From positions 558,001 to 622,000 of the forward strand of contig JABAKD010000030.1 in NCBI GenBank assembly GCA_012845835.1: a DNA stretch of 64,000 nucleotides. Direction: 5' to 3'. The notes below the pieces were generated by a model that did no database searches, was not told the DNA's origin, and saw only the letters and a program-made list of their open reading frames with translations. How positions within the stretch are numbered: position 1 is the stretch's first letter; every line of letters begins with the position of its first letter. The position numbers were made by a program, and so were the translations under genes. Origin of the DNA: Undaria pinnatifida (Eukaryota > Sar > Phaeophyceae > Laminariales > Alariaceae). Positions 10,741-20,712 of this stretch are shown here, in pieces.

Positions 10741-11415
10741 TATTAAAACATCGAGGTCCTTATGGGGCTCCTATGGACTTCCAATTCTATGAACTTCCAT
10801 GGGTTAACCGTGGTGCCCCATGAGTGTCCATGGGTCGCCCACGGGCTCCCGTTGGTGGCGCATGGGTCGCACATGGGTCTCTTGTGGGCTGCCATGCGCT
10901 TCCATGGGTCGCCCATGGGTTTCCATGGACTCCCATGAATCTCCCGTAAGAGCCATAATGACGCCCATCGGTTTCCCGTGGGCTCCCATAGGTCTACCGT
11001 AGGCTCCCATGGACTTACGTGGGGTCCCACGGGTCTTCCGTTGGCTTCCATGGACTTAGATGGATCTCCCATGGGCTTTTACGTGGATCTCTCGTAGTCT
11101 CCAATGGATCTCCCATGGGTCTCGCATGGGCAGCCGATGGGCTAACATGGGTCGCTCGTGGTTCGCCCATGAGTCTTCCGTGGGCCTCCATGAATTTCCA
11201 TGAATCTCTCATGGATCTCCCGTGGACTTCGATGGGCTTCCATGGACCTCTCATGGGCTTCCAAGGGGTCATCATGACCTTCCATGTGTCTCTCGTGGGC
11301 TTCCATGGCTCTATGGTGGGCTCCCGCAGACTTCCATGGGTCTCTTGTAGTTCGCTCATGGGTCTGTCGTGGGCTTCAATGGACTTTTATGGGTCTCCCG
11401 TGGGCTCTTTTCGCT

Positions 11416-11994
11416 GACCGCTCTATGTAGCAGTCGTGATGGCGTGATAGATTATCCGTTGTATCATAGCTTCATGCGGCATACTCATTCGCCCGGAACG
11501 ACTTGGGCTCTCCAAATCGTACCGGCAAACGCCCGGAGACATGCTTATATTTACCAGCATGCTGGGCGATCCAACACGTGAGGGTTTCTTTCCGAACAGG
11601 TGTACAGAACCAAATATTCGGATCGAGACTTCTTTCAGGTACTGAAACCTATTACTTCTAGAACTCTTATCCGCTCAAGTAAGGAGAAGCGGCTAATCGC
11701 TTGATCGAGTAACGATAACGCCTTTTACTCATTGGAGTAACGGGTTGTGGGTTCAGCGGGTCAGAGACCCCATAGACTAGACTCCGGGAATTCGGCCGTA
11801 TGCTGTGATGAACGACGAGCGAAACAAACGCATTATCACAGGGCTCGTTGTCATGCCGAGGAGGCAAGTAGGCGCACGCGCGCTCGTTTTTGCCGCGATC
11901 GACTATCCGTGAAGAAACAATACAACGGCAGCTTGCGCTGCCGGGGTTGTAACGAAGACCACTGACACGGACAGCTTACGCTATACCTACAATG
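11416..11994. other. intergenic
   Basis: No gene or clear repeat apart from a weak GCTCAAGTAAGGAG hairpin word near 11672 that resembles the CTCCTCA family. Confidence 0.4.
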
Positions 11995-12151
11995 GGACCC
12001 GAAGGGTGCGCCAGCTAGCGTTGGGCTGCGAAAGCAACTGAGTTAAATCGACACACGACGCGTATGAAAATACGTGGAAGTGTGGTGAGCTAAAGCTTTA
12101 TTTTTCCCCATCCGCCGGAGGATAAAAAAATAATAATAACAATAAAAAATT
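11995..12151 (+). mobile_element. SINE-like retroposon, A-rich 3' end
   Basis: A conserved core of about 115 bp starts CCGAAGGGTGCGCCAGCTAG, passes CACACGACGCGTATGAAAA and CGTGGAAGTGTGGTGAGC, and ends CCATCCGCCGGAGGAT. It is followed by an A-rich tail from 12123. Near-identical copies lie at 19627-19790 (-), 30407-30529 (+) and 58758-58897 (-), with an older one at 32285-32434 (-). The A-rich 3' end and compact length suggest a SINE-type retroposon. A weak B-box-like AATCGACAC is present but I see no convincing A box, so the parent RNA is unknown. Confidence 0.7.
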
Positions 12152-12415
12152 GTAACCTCGGAATGCATCATTACGGGGGTAGACTGCACAAAAAATCTGA
12201 CGAGAACTGATTGTGGAAGAAGTGGAAAGCCACTCCTACCTGGTACGTGTGGCCTAACGCGTGCTGCAATAGAGGTAGCAGTGTTCGTCTGAATAGGTTT
12301 AGTGAGTGACGGGTATACCTAGGCCATGGATTTTTTATCCGCCATAAAGCAGGTTTATTCTTCTCGAAATCAGTTTTTGGGTTAAGAAGGGTTAAGAAGG
12401 ACAAAAAGGTATTCT

Positions 12416-12485
12416 CTTAACCTCCTAAAGTAAGGAAACTCAGACAAAAAGTGGTTCACCTCTACCGTAGTACGCGTCGCCTTCC
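12416..12485 (+). repeat. CTCCTCA/TACCGTAG dispersed repeat, copy
   Basis: CCTCCTAAAGTAAGGAAACTC hairpin remnant, an A-rich spacer, GTGGTTCACCTCTACCGTAG. The right half matches the copy at 2766 closely. Confidence 0.55.
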
Positions 12486-12519
12486 GAGCACTTCCTTCCC
12501 CATCGTTGCAGCACATATC

Positions 12520-12985
12520 TAAACTGAACTATTGATAGTGTGGCATGCCATGACCGAACTTGTCGACGAGTACTGCGTGTGGTCTGCGGGCACCTTCGCG
12601 TGAACTTCTCCGGTCTCTTGCCCCGGTGAGAGTTCTCATGGGTGAAAACAGGCGAAGATCTTGCGACAAGCGTGGCATCCCATGCCACACGCGAACACAG
12701 CTCGATGTGAGACAACGGCGCACTGCGTGGATCGGCTTGATACGCTGGTCCCGCATCGGCTCGAGCATCTCGTTGCATTTCGAGCACAGCTTGGAGGTGT
12801 AGTCTCCGTTCACCTCTCTGAACTCTGCACTCTTAATCCTTCATGCCCTGTCTTTATTCCAACCTTCTTTGCAACCTTCCCGCCGGATGGATTTCACCGG
12901 CCCTGGGAATCGACCCCTGGTCACGAAAGAGGCGTTGCCATACGCGACAACCACGGCCCTCTCGTCTCGAACTAATGACATATAA
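12520..12985 (-). pseudogene. Fanzor/TnpB-like nuclease, C-terminal remnant
   Basis: Read on the - strand, about 12953-12900 gives a block starting RAVVVAYGNASF and continuing RGRFPGPVKSIRRE. It is followed after a gap by DYTSKLCSKCNEML and then AVRRCLTSSCVRVW. The order (a VVxAYG strand, a PxKxxRR segment, then YTSK-C-x2-C and a second Cys pair before a Trp) is what I expect from the end of the RuvC domain and the zinc ribbon of eukaryotic Fanzor proteins, relatives of transposon TnpB. An in-frame TGA lies at 12843-12841 between the blocks. After the second Cys pair the frame shifts, and similarity resumes as RGKRPEKFTRR. Weak coding-like blocks broken by stops continue upstream to about 13420. 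It is a dead fragment. The family call rests on motif pattern alone. Confidence 0.5.
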
Positions 12986-14100
12986 TCATATCACAGATGC
13001 TTCTGAGAACCCTCGGCCGAGAGCCGTACAGCCAATGCCCAAATATTCTTGTTAATCTCCTTCTTGCTAGTGGCTATATCTTAATCCTCCCCTCCAGCGA
13101 GTTCATCGCAGCCTACAACGGACACAAGGAAAGTCGCGCCTTTCACCGCCTTTGACATAAGCAAACTCGCCAAGTCCTCATGGTCACTGAGGTTCTTTCT
13201 GTACCTCTGCGTGCGCTACCCCCGCCCTGGTCATGCACGCCTTATTGGAGACTGAACGGGTGACCTCGTCGCCGTTTTCCCTATGACTTAGACTTAGGCA
13301 GGCCAAAGACATCTCCCTGAACTATTTCATTAGCTTTCGAGGTAATCACAACGGCCTGCTTGTCCTCGAGATTAAACCGTATCGGACGGCGACGACTGCA
13401 ACATCGATAGGTTCCCTGATGCCATGCGCTCAACCAGGCAAGCCTGCCGATCAATTCGGCGCGGAATTCGGCACAGAAGAAGTGTAAGAAACGTTTTCAG
13501 AAGAAACTGGAGGCTATCGCCGCCTCCGCTCAACTGCACTACTCAACTCGAAGAGGGGGCTCCCCATGACGCCCCGCCCGTCCATGTAGTTATCTATGTG
13601 TACTCTCTTCATCGATACCCATCGAGCATTACTTATGTTTCACCGACAAAACATGTCGAGAGCTCTGCGATAATCGCAGGTGTACCTCTTGCTTCTTGTA
13701 CTCTACCGCCGTCCAACAGCGTATGGTATTAATAATCACCACCCCACCCACCCCTCCGACAATCTACCATAAATATGAAGATGGGTACAGTGCGTCGTTT
13801 GTACATTTCCGTACGGGAGTCACCGTACGGGTGAGCGAGCACACAGAGGGACCTAACGCCTAACGCACGTCAACCACTTCCAGTATATAGGACCAGCAAA
13901 ACAAAAACATCTGTGCAACAAAAACAGGAGACCACACCTGGGACACAAACAGCGCCTGGCGCATCACCAACACACCTTCGAGGCTAACACAGCCGTCCAC
14001 GGCTCTATCGACAGCCCGCTCGCATGATCCCTCCATAGTGCTGATATATTCCGGCCGGACCACCAAGAACTATAACGTCGACCGGCGCCAATCCGCGTAT
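12986..14100. other. intergenic; possible upstream Fanzor debris
   Basis: The - strand of about 13000-13420 has stop-interrupted blocks, such as LEDKQAVVITSKANEIV and SDHEDLASLLMSKAVKG, that may be the rest of the Fanzor-like remnant. I cannot identify the catalytic residues. The remainder has no recognised feature. Confidence 0.3.
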
Positions 14101-14185
14101 TGACACTGCTGGTTGTTCCCATCTGTGTCAAGCGATTTCACAGACTTTGCAGCGGGCAACCGGCACTTATCGAGATAGAGGGACG
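14101..14185 (+). repeat. fragment of MITE family 2 (CCCTCTATAGTGCCGG)
   Basis: Contains CTGGTTGTTCCCATCTG, AAGCGATTTCACAG, CGGGCAACCGGCAC and AGATAGAGGGA in the same order as the internal part and right end of the copy at 45490-45787. The left terminal repeat is missing. Confidence 0.55.
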
Positions 14186-15591
14186 TCTAATTTAGACTGA
14201 ACGGCATGAACCCCGCCCGCTATGACGGCGGCATGCGCACAGAACATCAAGTATCCGGCTAAACACTACGCTACCCTAAAAGTGAATATGATAATACCTC
14301 GGTTTCAGCCGCGGACTACGGGTCAACACCGAAAAAAAAACGGCGGAACAGCCAAGTCATGCCTCCCCGCCCAGGGCAACCAATACGTTGCTGCGCCTAA
14401 TCACAAACCGAACACAGCGCGTCCGACCCAAGCGCAAACAACATTACCCAGTATGTCCCTGCCCGATCCTACAATAAAGTAGCGCTATGCCAGCGTCCAC
14501 CACCGGTGCACGCTCTACTGAAGAACGTGCTCGTCTGCTGAATAATGTGCTCATCTACTGAAGGCCGTACTAAAGTGGTAAGGAAATTCGATCCCGGTTG
14601 CGCGCTACTGTTACAGCACGCCACGTGCACAGCAGCAGTGCACAACAGAGCAGACCTTTGTTTCTCTACCGTCAGTGTACTAACGTCATATGCAATAGCC
14701 ACGCCATCTGTACCACCACACCTACCCGGTATGCGTGATCGCCCCCAAAGACAATGCCGGTGCTTTCTGTCGCCCCAGCTCGAGATTCGGTGACACCGTC
14801 TGTCCCCAGGTGCAGCAACGCACGGCCCAACAGATTTACGACCACCTTTGGGTGGCAACAAGCTTAGTCACTCAAGACGAACATGAAACATCAGTTGGCG
14901 CGTGAGCCAAAACGAAAACACCTAATCAAGCATCCGTCCCCGCTCGCTCTCTCAAACCCCCACCAACGCCAAGGTTCCAATACGCTGTTTCCGCGGTAAT
15001 TCGAAGATGACCCGCAGAAAAGCGAGGGGCATATGCCGTAGGGAAAACGTCAACAAAGAACTGGACGCACACGCCCATTACCGTACAACGAATAACTTAT
15101 GATTAGCGCTGCCGATTATCCTGTCATCGCGGCCGATTGAAGGCACAAAGCAGACGCCAGGATTCGACATGTCTCCAGAGATGATAAAAAATAATAACAA
15201 TTGATCATTCACACGCGACAACGGAATTTTCCCGCTCTACAGCTGCCACATAGATTAGACTCCCCTCCCTCTCGCCCCCAATCACTCGCCCTGCCCTAAT
15301 GGTCGAAAGCAAGCATCCACACGCACATCACACGAAACGTATGAAAGCATGGGAGTACCAAGGCATCCGCACGACTGCCTGTAGCGGGCGTGCCTACGAA
15401 CCGAAACAAAAAACAATAAAAACAACGATATAATCACGGCATCAACATCATCGATACAAGCCAAAGCGCGGCCGCGGCGCACGACACACGCACAGAGCGA
15501 AGAGCCGCGGATCGCCATCGCGCAGGGCCCGCCCGACCCAGCCCGACTACTCAAAGTCAAAGGTGTGGCCCGCTTTGAGTCGCGGGGGCGC
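14186..15591. other. intergenic
   Basis: No gene recognised on either strand. A short local repeat of a TGCTC-TCTACTGAA type lies near 14505-14560. Confidence 0.4.
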
Positions 15592-15616
15592 GGGGGGGGG
15601 GGGGGGGGGGGGGGGG
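15592..15616 (+). repeat. G25 homopolymer
   Basis: Twenty-five consecutive G, starting about 80 bp downstream of the sulfotransferase stop codon (the gene is on the other strand). One of several exceptional G or C runs in the window. Confidence 0.9.
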
Positions 15617-15693
15617 CTATCAGAGCTACAAAAGTCCTTCACCCGACGCAAAATATTCCGCGGACCTGACAAAATCGTTTTTTATGTCATTGG

Positions 15694-16740
15694 TCACTCG
15701 AGACCGTACGCCCGTGCCTGCTGGTGGAAGACGTCGACCGCATGCTCGTACAAGACCAAGTCGAGCTGCATGTACTTCTTGATGTCCGAGTTGGTCCACG
15801 CTTCCACCAAGGACGCCGCTTTCTGCTTCGAGTACATCCGGTCCACGTTCTTGCTGCCCTCGCTGACGTACTGCTTGTGCCAGTCCACCTCGGGCATGTC
15901 CAGCGCCGCGTCAAAAAGCGACAATGTCGTATTAAACTCCTCCAAGATGCCGACGGTATACCGGTCGCGGAGCAAGTCTTGCACCGGCTGCAGCATCTCA
16001 TACATTGCCACGTCCGGAATCTCGACGTACTCAGACATCCTAGCCTGATCATCCAGGTACAACTTGAGCAGGTACCAACCCGGAACCTTCCGAACCTCCT
16101 CGATCTCCTCAGGCAACTTTTTTCTGACCGCGTCGGTTCGCGAGTACTCCATGACATCATCGGCGGGCACCAGACTTAGCGCGAACTGCCTCATCGCAAA
16201 GTTGCCCCAATGCTTCGCGAAGGTAGCGAGATCAACGTCTCTGGCACGCATAACCTCCGACGCGCAGGCGATATCCCCAGGCGCCTCCTTGCAGTAGTAG
16301 TACGCCGAGACCATGCGCGAGATCGGATGCCGAAACATGGTGAACCACTGACACTTTTCGTCCACGGCAGTCGAGCGTCGCAACGCCTCGGGGTAGCCCC
16401 CGGTCATGACGTTCCACTGCTCGCCGTCCGTCAGCTTCTTCCCGAACGCCTGAAGGAAGTTATCTCCCATCTTCCAGCGCTCGGAGTCGTAGATGAAATA
16501 CCTCGGGCCCCAGCTTTTGTGAAGAATTTCTTTCACCGTCGACCCACCGCACTTCTGGAGGTGCATGAAAATCCAGCACTTGTCACTAATCGGCACGACG
16601 GATTCCAAAGTTGGGGTGGCGTCCGCCGCTGCCGAGCGAACGGTGCCGTCACGACAGCTCAGGAGGAGCAGGAAGATTCCGCAGAGTAGTCGGAGTAGTC
16701 TCATCGTCGGAAAGGACGGCGGTGGCCTTGCCAAGGCCAT
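15694..16740 (-). CDS. secretory-pathway sulfotransferase family protein
   Basis: Intact, intronless coding sequence of 348 residues from the ATG at 16740. That ATG is the one conserved with the pseudogene; an in-frame ATG at 16704 is also possible. A hydrophobic signal or anchor follows the second Met (RLLRLLCGIFLLLL), so the enzyme probably enters the secretory pathway. Residues ~58-73 hold the 5'-phosphosulfate-binding loop (HLQKCGGST), with Lys and Gly-Gly as in PAPS-dependent sulfotransferases. Residues ~133-149 hold the 3'-phosphate-binding motif (FRHPISRMVSAYYY, with Arg137 and Ser145). The family transfers sulfate from PAPS to a hydroxyl, usually on a polysaccharide or glycan; the acceptor cannot be read from sequence. 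The frame can be extended upstream by 27 codons, but that part crosses a pyrimidine tract and AG and is probably intron. A decayed paralogue lies at 523-1562 on the opposite strand. No operon-like partner is present. Confidence 0.85.
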   Translation of the reverse strand: MALARPPPSFPTMRLLRLLCGIFLLLLSCRDGTVRSAAADATPTLESVVPISDKCWIFMHLQKCGGSTVKEILHKSWGPRYFIYDSERWKMGDNFLQAFGKKLTDGEQWNVMTGGYPEALRRSTAVDEKCQWFTMFRHPISRMVSAYYYCKEAPGDIACASEVMRARDVDLATFAKHWGNFAMRQFALSLVPADDVMEYSRTDAVRKKLPEEIEEVRKVPGWYLLKLYLDDQARMSEYVEIPDVAMYEMLQPVQDLLRDRYTVGILEEFNTTLSLFDAALDMPEVDWHKQYVSEGSKNVDRMYSKQKAASLVEAWTNSDIKKYMQLDLVLYEHAVDVFHQQARAYGLE

Positions 16741-16756
16741 GCTCTGTTGACGGACC
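16741..16756 (-). other. predicted 5' leader after a 3' splice site
   Basis: On the gene strand a C-rich tract is followed by CTCACGCAG, whose AG is at 16758-16757, then 16 bases to the ATG. The pseudogene has the same ACGCAG-GG...ATGGCC arrangement at 501-528. This suggests an intron in the 5' UTR. The first exon and promoter were not found. Confidence 0.5.
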
Positions 16757-16762
16757 CTGCGT

Positions 16763-17261
16763 GAGGTTCGGAGGAACGGGAGGGGGGGCGGGGGGGAGGT
16801 TGCGGTGATGGATAAGAACATGGACCAAAGCGTGCTCAGAACAAAAAATCAAGAAACCATGCAATCCTGCCCACTACATATGGTGGGATATCATACACCT
16901 TGCGGTATGAGGGAGTTATGGACCGACGCTGTAGGGCGGTGGGGCGGCGATCGTAGACTTCAAAAATAACCAGAAGAGACAAAAAATTAAGCCACGGCAT
17001 GCACTAGCTATAGCTCAAAAGTACCAGTGTTCTTCTTTCCTCGTTTCGACGTGAACGTGCTCATAGTCCGACGACTAGTCACGCCCGGCAGCTAAGAGCG
17101 ACAGGCGGAGAAACGGACTGACGCCACACACTGAGAGGCTGACGGACGGTCCTAATTCGGACCCACAACCCCAACAAATAACCGTAAACCAGCAGCAGAC
17201 CTAAAATATATGTGTACGAGAGTGCACCGAGGGGAAAACGGGAAGACGCGTACGGTAACCG
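16763..17261. other. putative 5' intron and upstream region of the sulfotransferase
   Basis: Must contain the upstream exon and promoter of the sulfotransferase if the splice-site reading is correct. I cannot place either. No repeats recognised. Confidence 0.3.
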
Positions 17262-17345
17262 AGCCCAATTTCGATCAAGACAAACAGAGGCAGAGGAGGG
17301 TAAAACCTCCCACTATCGACTCGAGCTGGAAAGCAAAACTGATGG
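17262..17345 (+). repeat. dispersed repeat R2 (GGGTAAAACCTCC..GAGCTGGAAA)
   Basis: Shares TTT-GTCAAGACAAA, GAGGGTAAAACCTCCC and CGAGCTGGAAA with 18112-18197. The right half recurs at 26987-27062 and 30735-30830. Confidence 0.55.
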
Positions 17346-17608
17346 GCAAAACCGTATACACCTGGTACACGTACGACACATACATACTATAAATAATTGT
17401 TTCTGCCTCAGAGCGGAGAAAGTGTGTCGACTACACTCGCACTACACAAACTACAATGTTCTTGTACGTGACTCAGCGTAAGCAAATATGTGCTGGTATG
17501 GGAGAGGATGAATGAATCCTGGAAACCGCTGATATAATCATACCGCTGAAAGCGAGGACAACATGAGATATCAAAAGGACTCATCCCACGGTAGGGGTTG
17601 CAGGTTTT

Positions 17609-17842
17609 GCGCCAACAAAAGGTATACCTTTCCGGTTGAGCTCCTCATATGAGGAACTGCCGGTCAATGAAGTAATTTCACGAGTACACATTGTTTTATG
17701 ACACTGAGGTTGCATTTGTAGGAGTGCGCCAAAAAAAGGTACACCTTTCCGATTGAGTTCCTCATGTCAGAAACTGCCTGTCAATGAAGTAATTTCACGA
17801 GTACACGCTGTTTTATGACACTAAGGCATAGAAGCTTGGTCG
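17609..17842 (+). repeat. two-copy tandem repeat, 117-bp period
   Basis: Units start GCGCCAA at 17609 and 17726. Both contain AAAGGTAYACCTTTCCG, an AGYTCCTCAT hairpin word, GTCAATGAAGTAATTTCACG and TTTTATGACACT. They differ at only a few positions, so the duplication is fairly young. Confidence 0.8.
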
Positions 17843-17925
17843 GGTTGTGCGAACGAATGCCTTCCAAGTCATGCAGTATCGGGTGAGATACTGAGCTCCT
17901 CATGAAAAGAGCTCAGGGACTGATC
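17838..17925 (+). repeat. dispersed repeat R6 (CGGGTTGYGCGAACGAA)
   Basis: CGGGTTGTGCGAACGAA, CGGGTGAGATACTGAGCTCC and GAGCTCAGG also occur in this order at 48150-48262 and, inverted, at 57675-57790. Confidence 0.6.
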
Positions 17926-18111
17926 GATCATGCTGCAACCTTACCGTGGGATTGCTCAAATTGCAAATCCCATTGACAATTGACGAGCAGCGAGAAGGAC
18001 GTGCCCCCACGCTCTGCAAAAACAAAGGAAAACACGGGTAGGGGAAAGTTATGATGCCTAAAAATAAAGGCAAAACCGCACTGAGAGAAGGACAGGTACC
18101 TACCGTAACTG

Positions 18112-18197
18112 GGACCATTTTTGGTCAAGACAAAACAGGAAACAGGAGAGGGTAAAACCTCCCGCCACCGACTTGAGCTGGAAAATGAAACTGATGG
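18112..18197 (+). repeat. dispersed repeat R2, copy 2
   Basis: Second copy, about 850 bp from the first, with GGTCAAGACAAAACAGG, GAGGGTAAAACCTCCCGCC and TTGAGCTGGAAAATGAAA. Confidence 0.6.
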
Positions 18198-18204
18198 ACG
18201 CATG

Positions 18205-18350
18205 ATACTCTGACGACCGGTATAGGATCTATATGATCTATACGATCTGTATTATCTATCTTGTCTAAACGATCAATATGGTCTATCTGATCCGTGCAAC
18301 CCATATTATCTGTATGATTTATGTCGCGATCTGTCCGATGTGTTTTCCGA
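18205..18350 (+). repeat. degenerate 9-bp minisatellite (GATCTATAT-like)
   Basis: Runs of a 9-base unit such as ATGATCTAT and ACGATCTGT, on the opposite strand to the AGATCATAT units at 40619-40852. Degeneration is heavy toward the right end. Confidence 0.6.
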
Positions 18351-19049
18351 CTGGCATCTGAGAAAAAAAAAGACGCCGCCACATGAAACGCAACAACGTA
18401 ATGCTCTCGAACGCACCATCTAATACAGCACTACCCACTACCTGAATAGGTACGCAATGCTGCCTATTACTTGTATACACAGCTATTCATGCTGTTCACG
18501 TCTGCACGCCAGCGGGGGTCAGTCTTCGAGCGCGCACGATGTGATAAGCGTATCTTGCTCGAGAAAAAATCGCAAACGCTCCGCGCTGTTATCAGAGCCG
18601 CAGGAGGTATCTACTTCGCGCCCGTACACCAACCCTTGACAAGATAGACAATAACAGCACCCCTTTCCCTGCCCCCATTTGCGCCCAAACTGCCCCAACG
18701 GGCCTGCCAAGCTCTTCAATCTTCCACATGACTGCAAAGCAGTGCCCGTACCGACCATGGCATTTTCGCGCAACGTACACACGGACAATCGGGAATCTGG
18801 CTTTTGCTTTTCGGATTCATATACGTATATACCTGTTATACAACGACCAATAAATCGAGAACACGCACAACTGTAGTGAACACTGAGGCAGGGGTATCAT
18901 CAGGGTGCACGTAAATTTGAGGCTCCTTGATACATGAGCTCTTTAGACCCCACCCAAAAAATGAATTCCAATAAAATAAGAGGAGAACGAATCACGTATT
19001 ATCCGTCCCGCATTCTGCAGGATGTACTGCACACCCTATTCCATACATA
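18351..19049. other. intergenic
   Basis: No gene or strong repeat recognised. A GGCTCCTTGATACATGAGC hairpin word near 18922 is reminiscent of the CTCCTCA family. Confidence 0.35.
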
Positions 19050-20058
19050 CGCACAAGCGTTCTATCGATGGTATAGTGCGAAAAAAGTATACGCACACCT
19101 ATAGATGCCCGCGCATGTAAATCATGCACGTCCACCTAGCATTCGTGCGCAAGGTTGACTTGTTGTGCGGTCTGCCCAAAGGAAAGAAGAGAGAAAAGGA
19201 TGGAAAGGTGACCGCTTCAGGGCGAAAAAAAACTATGCCCCTTAGCGATCCTTATCGGTGTACATAACCCGAGCACCCCTACCCAAAGCAGTGCTGAATC
19301 CTATATGTACACACCCTGATCCCACCGTCCATGATATTCGGGCTAGGCTACATCAAGTATAGGTTAGGGCTCAGCCTTCCGGTCGGGTTGGGACCTGGTA
19401 CCTGGTACCAGGTATATCGGTAGACACTACTACTGCTGCTGTAGTTAAAATTTGTTCCAAAAAGATGCATTCACCCCTATTTAATGTACTACTAAAGCAG
19501 CACCAGTAGTAGTGTACTGATATACCTGGTACCAGGTACCAGGTCCCAACTCGACCAGAAGGCTAAGCCCCAACCAAGCCTAGCCCGAATATCACAGGCG
19601 GTCGGATCAGGGTGTGTACATATATATTCGTAGATTTTTTTTTTTTTTTCAATCCTCGGGCGGATGGGGAAAAATAAAGCTTTAGCTCACCACACTTCCA
19701 CGTATTTTCATACGCGTCGTGTGTCGATTTAACTCAGTTGCTTTCGCAGCCCAACGCTAGCTGGCGCACCCTTCGGATTCCATACACATAAAATTCAGTA
19801 CTGCTTTGGGTAGGGGGGCTTGGGTTATGCATGTGCATCGATAAGGATCGCTAAGGTGTATAGTTTTTTTTTTGCCCTCAACCGGTCACCTTTCCACCCT
19901 TTTCCTTTGGGCAGACCGCACAACAAGTCAACCTTGCACACGAGTGCTAGCGTAAGATAGGTTGGTGTGCATGACTAGTACGCGCACGCACCGACGTAGG
20001 CAGGTGTGGATCAATTTTTTTCCGGCATAATACCATGCTGCGAGCGTGTTGCGCCTTC
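19050..20058. mobile_element. foldback (long inverted repeat) element with nested insertion
   Basis: The left arm (about 19050-19446) and right arm (about 19488-20058) are imperfect reverse complements around a ~40 bp loop. Matching pairs include AAGGTTGACTTGTTGTGCGG with CCGCACAACAAGTCAACCTT, and the ACCTGGTACC block on both sides. The right arm is longer because a SINE-like element sits in it at about 19627-19790; without it the arms align. No transposase frame is present, so it is non-autonomous. Outer similarity fades near 19050 and 20058, so the exact ends and any target duplication are uncertain. Confidence 0.75.
19627..19790 (-). mobile_element. SINE-like retroposon nested in foldback element
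   Basis: Reverse-strand copy of the element at 11995. Its poly(A) tail appears as a T run at 19635-19649. The opposite arm of the foldback supplies the empty site (TGTACATATAGGATTCAG), so both boundaries are visible. A possible 5-bp target duplication, ACATA, flanks the insertion. Confidence 0.75.
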
Positions 20059-20319
20059 TTTTTCTTAGCAATTTAGGCTCTGTTGCGGGGAAACATACAA
20101 CAGCAGTGTCGTAGTAGTCAGAAGTCATCGTGGACGGCAAAAATCGTCGTGTATCGTGTGCTTGTTAGCCAATTGGGTCCTACTTACTATTTGCCACGTC
20201 GTGCATATGATATGTATGTTTCCCCGTGATGGTGCTTTACCGGCATGATATACGTGAATACCAGCACGAGCTACTGCTGTAAATGTATCACACCTTGCTT
20301 TGTCAGGTTGTCTTTTTTT

Positions 20320-20590
20320 TTCTTTGTCATTATTTTGCTCTCCAGCTCAACTCATTAGTGAGTTTTACCCCCAGCGAGCTTCTGGACAAGCCGCGGTCGC
20401 AGGTGTCTTCCCTTCGCCCCCCCGGTACTTCCCTCCATTTATATCGCGCATATGATAGGGTTCAGCACTCACAATTTTCAGCTGTTTATACTCGTCTGAT
20501 TTTTCATCGACTTTTGATAACTCGCCATCTCTCACTTTCCGCTCGTCAATGTTGACGAAAGAAAAACTCGCTACGATTTTAGATGATATA
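20320..20590 (+). repeat. dispersed repeat R4, copy 1
   Basis: About 250 bp shared with 31990-32290: AGGTGTCTTCCCTTC, CCATTTATATCGCGCAT, GGGTTCAGC, TTTTCAGCT, TTCATCGA and CGTCAA then ATATATA-like ends. No coding content. Function is unknown. Confidence 0.6.
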
Positions 20591-20607
20591 TACGAGCATG
20601 AACATGC

Positions 20608-20712
20608 ACTCGGTGAGACTTGAACCCAGGACCTTGACGTGCGCTAGTAAGGACGACTTTTCTCCTATTACTACTGTACTCCGTCGGGCACACCGATGTC
20701 TCATGCGCGTGG
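20608..20712 (-). other. tRNA-like sequence, degenerate
   Basis: The - strand contains CCTGGGTTCAAGTCTCACC, a good B-box/T-arm, preceded by an acceptable D-arm-like segment. The acceptor and T stems do not both pair cleanly, so this is more likely a tRNA-derived repeat or tRNA pseudogene than a working tRNA. Confidence 0.3.

Larger units (their letters stand above)
3938..11415. repeat. giant CCATGG-phased minisatellite array with strand switches
   Basis: About 7.5 kb is built from degenerate 10-11 bp monomers of the form GRAG(A)CCCATGG. Counting CAT/CAC centres across 4337-4430 gives spacings of 10,10,10,11,10,11,10,10 and so on, a mean close to 10.4. The monomer is polar and the strand changes by blocks: + about 3938-6540, - about 6541-8695, + about 8731-9410, - about 9425-9770 and - about 10195-11415. 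Non-array islands occur at 4735-4806, 5930-6165, 8697-8730 and 9771-10085. Long apparent reading frames rich in His-Gly-Ser-Pro or Trp-Gly-Leu-Pro on both strands are by-products of a stop-poor monomer, not genes. I do not recognise the family. Confidence 0.9.

Noticed and set aside
3916-11417. Dozens of open frames of 60-178 codons rich in His-Gly-Ser-Pro or Trp-Gly-Leu-Pro, on both strands
   Set aside because: They are translations of the stop-poor CCATGG monomer. All frames and both strands look alike, and there is no conserved start or non-repeat domain.
16741-16821. N-terminal extension of the sulfotransferase to the first in-frame ATG
   Set aside because: The extra 27 codons cross a C-rich tract and an ACGCAG acceptor shared with the pseudogene, so the extension is probably intron.
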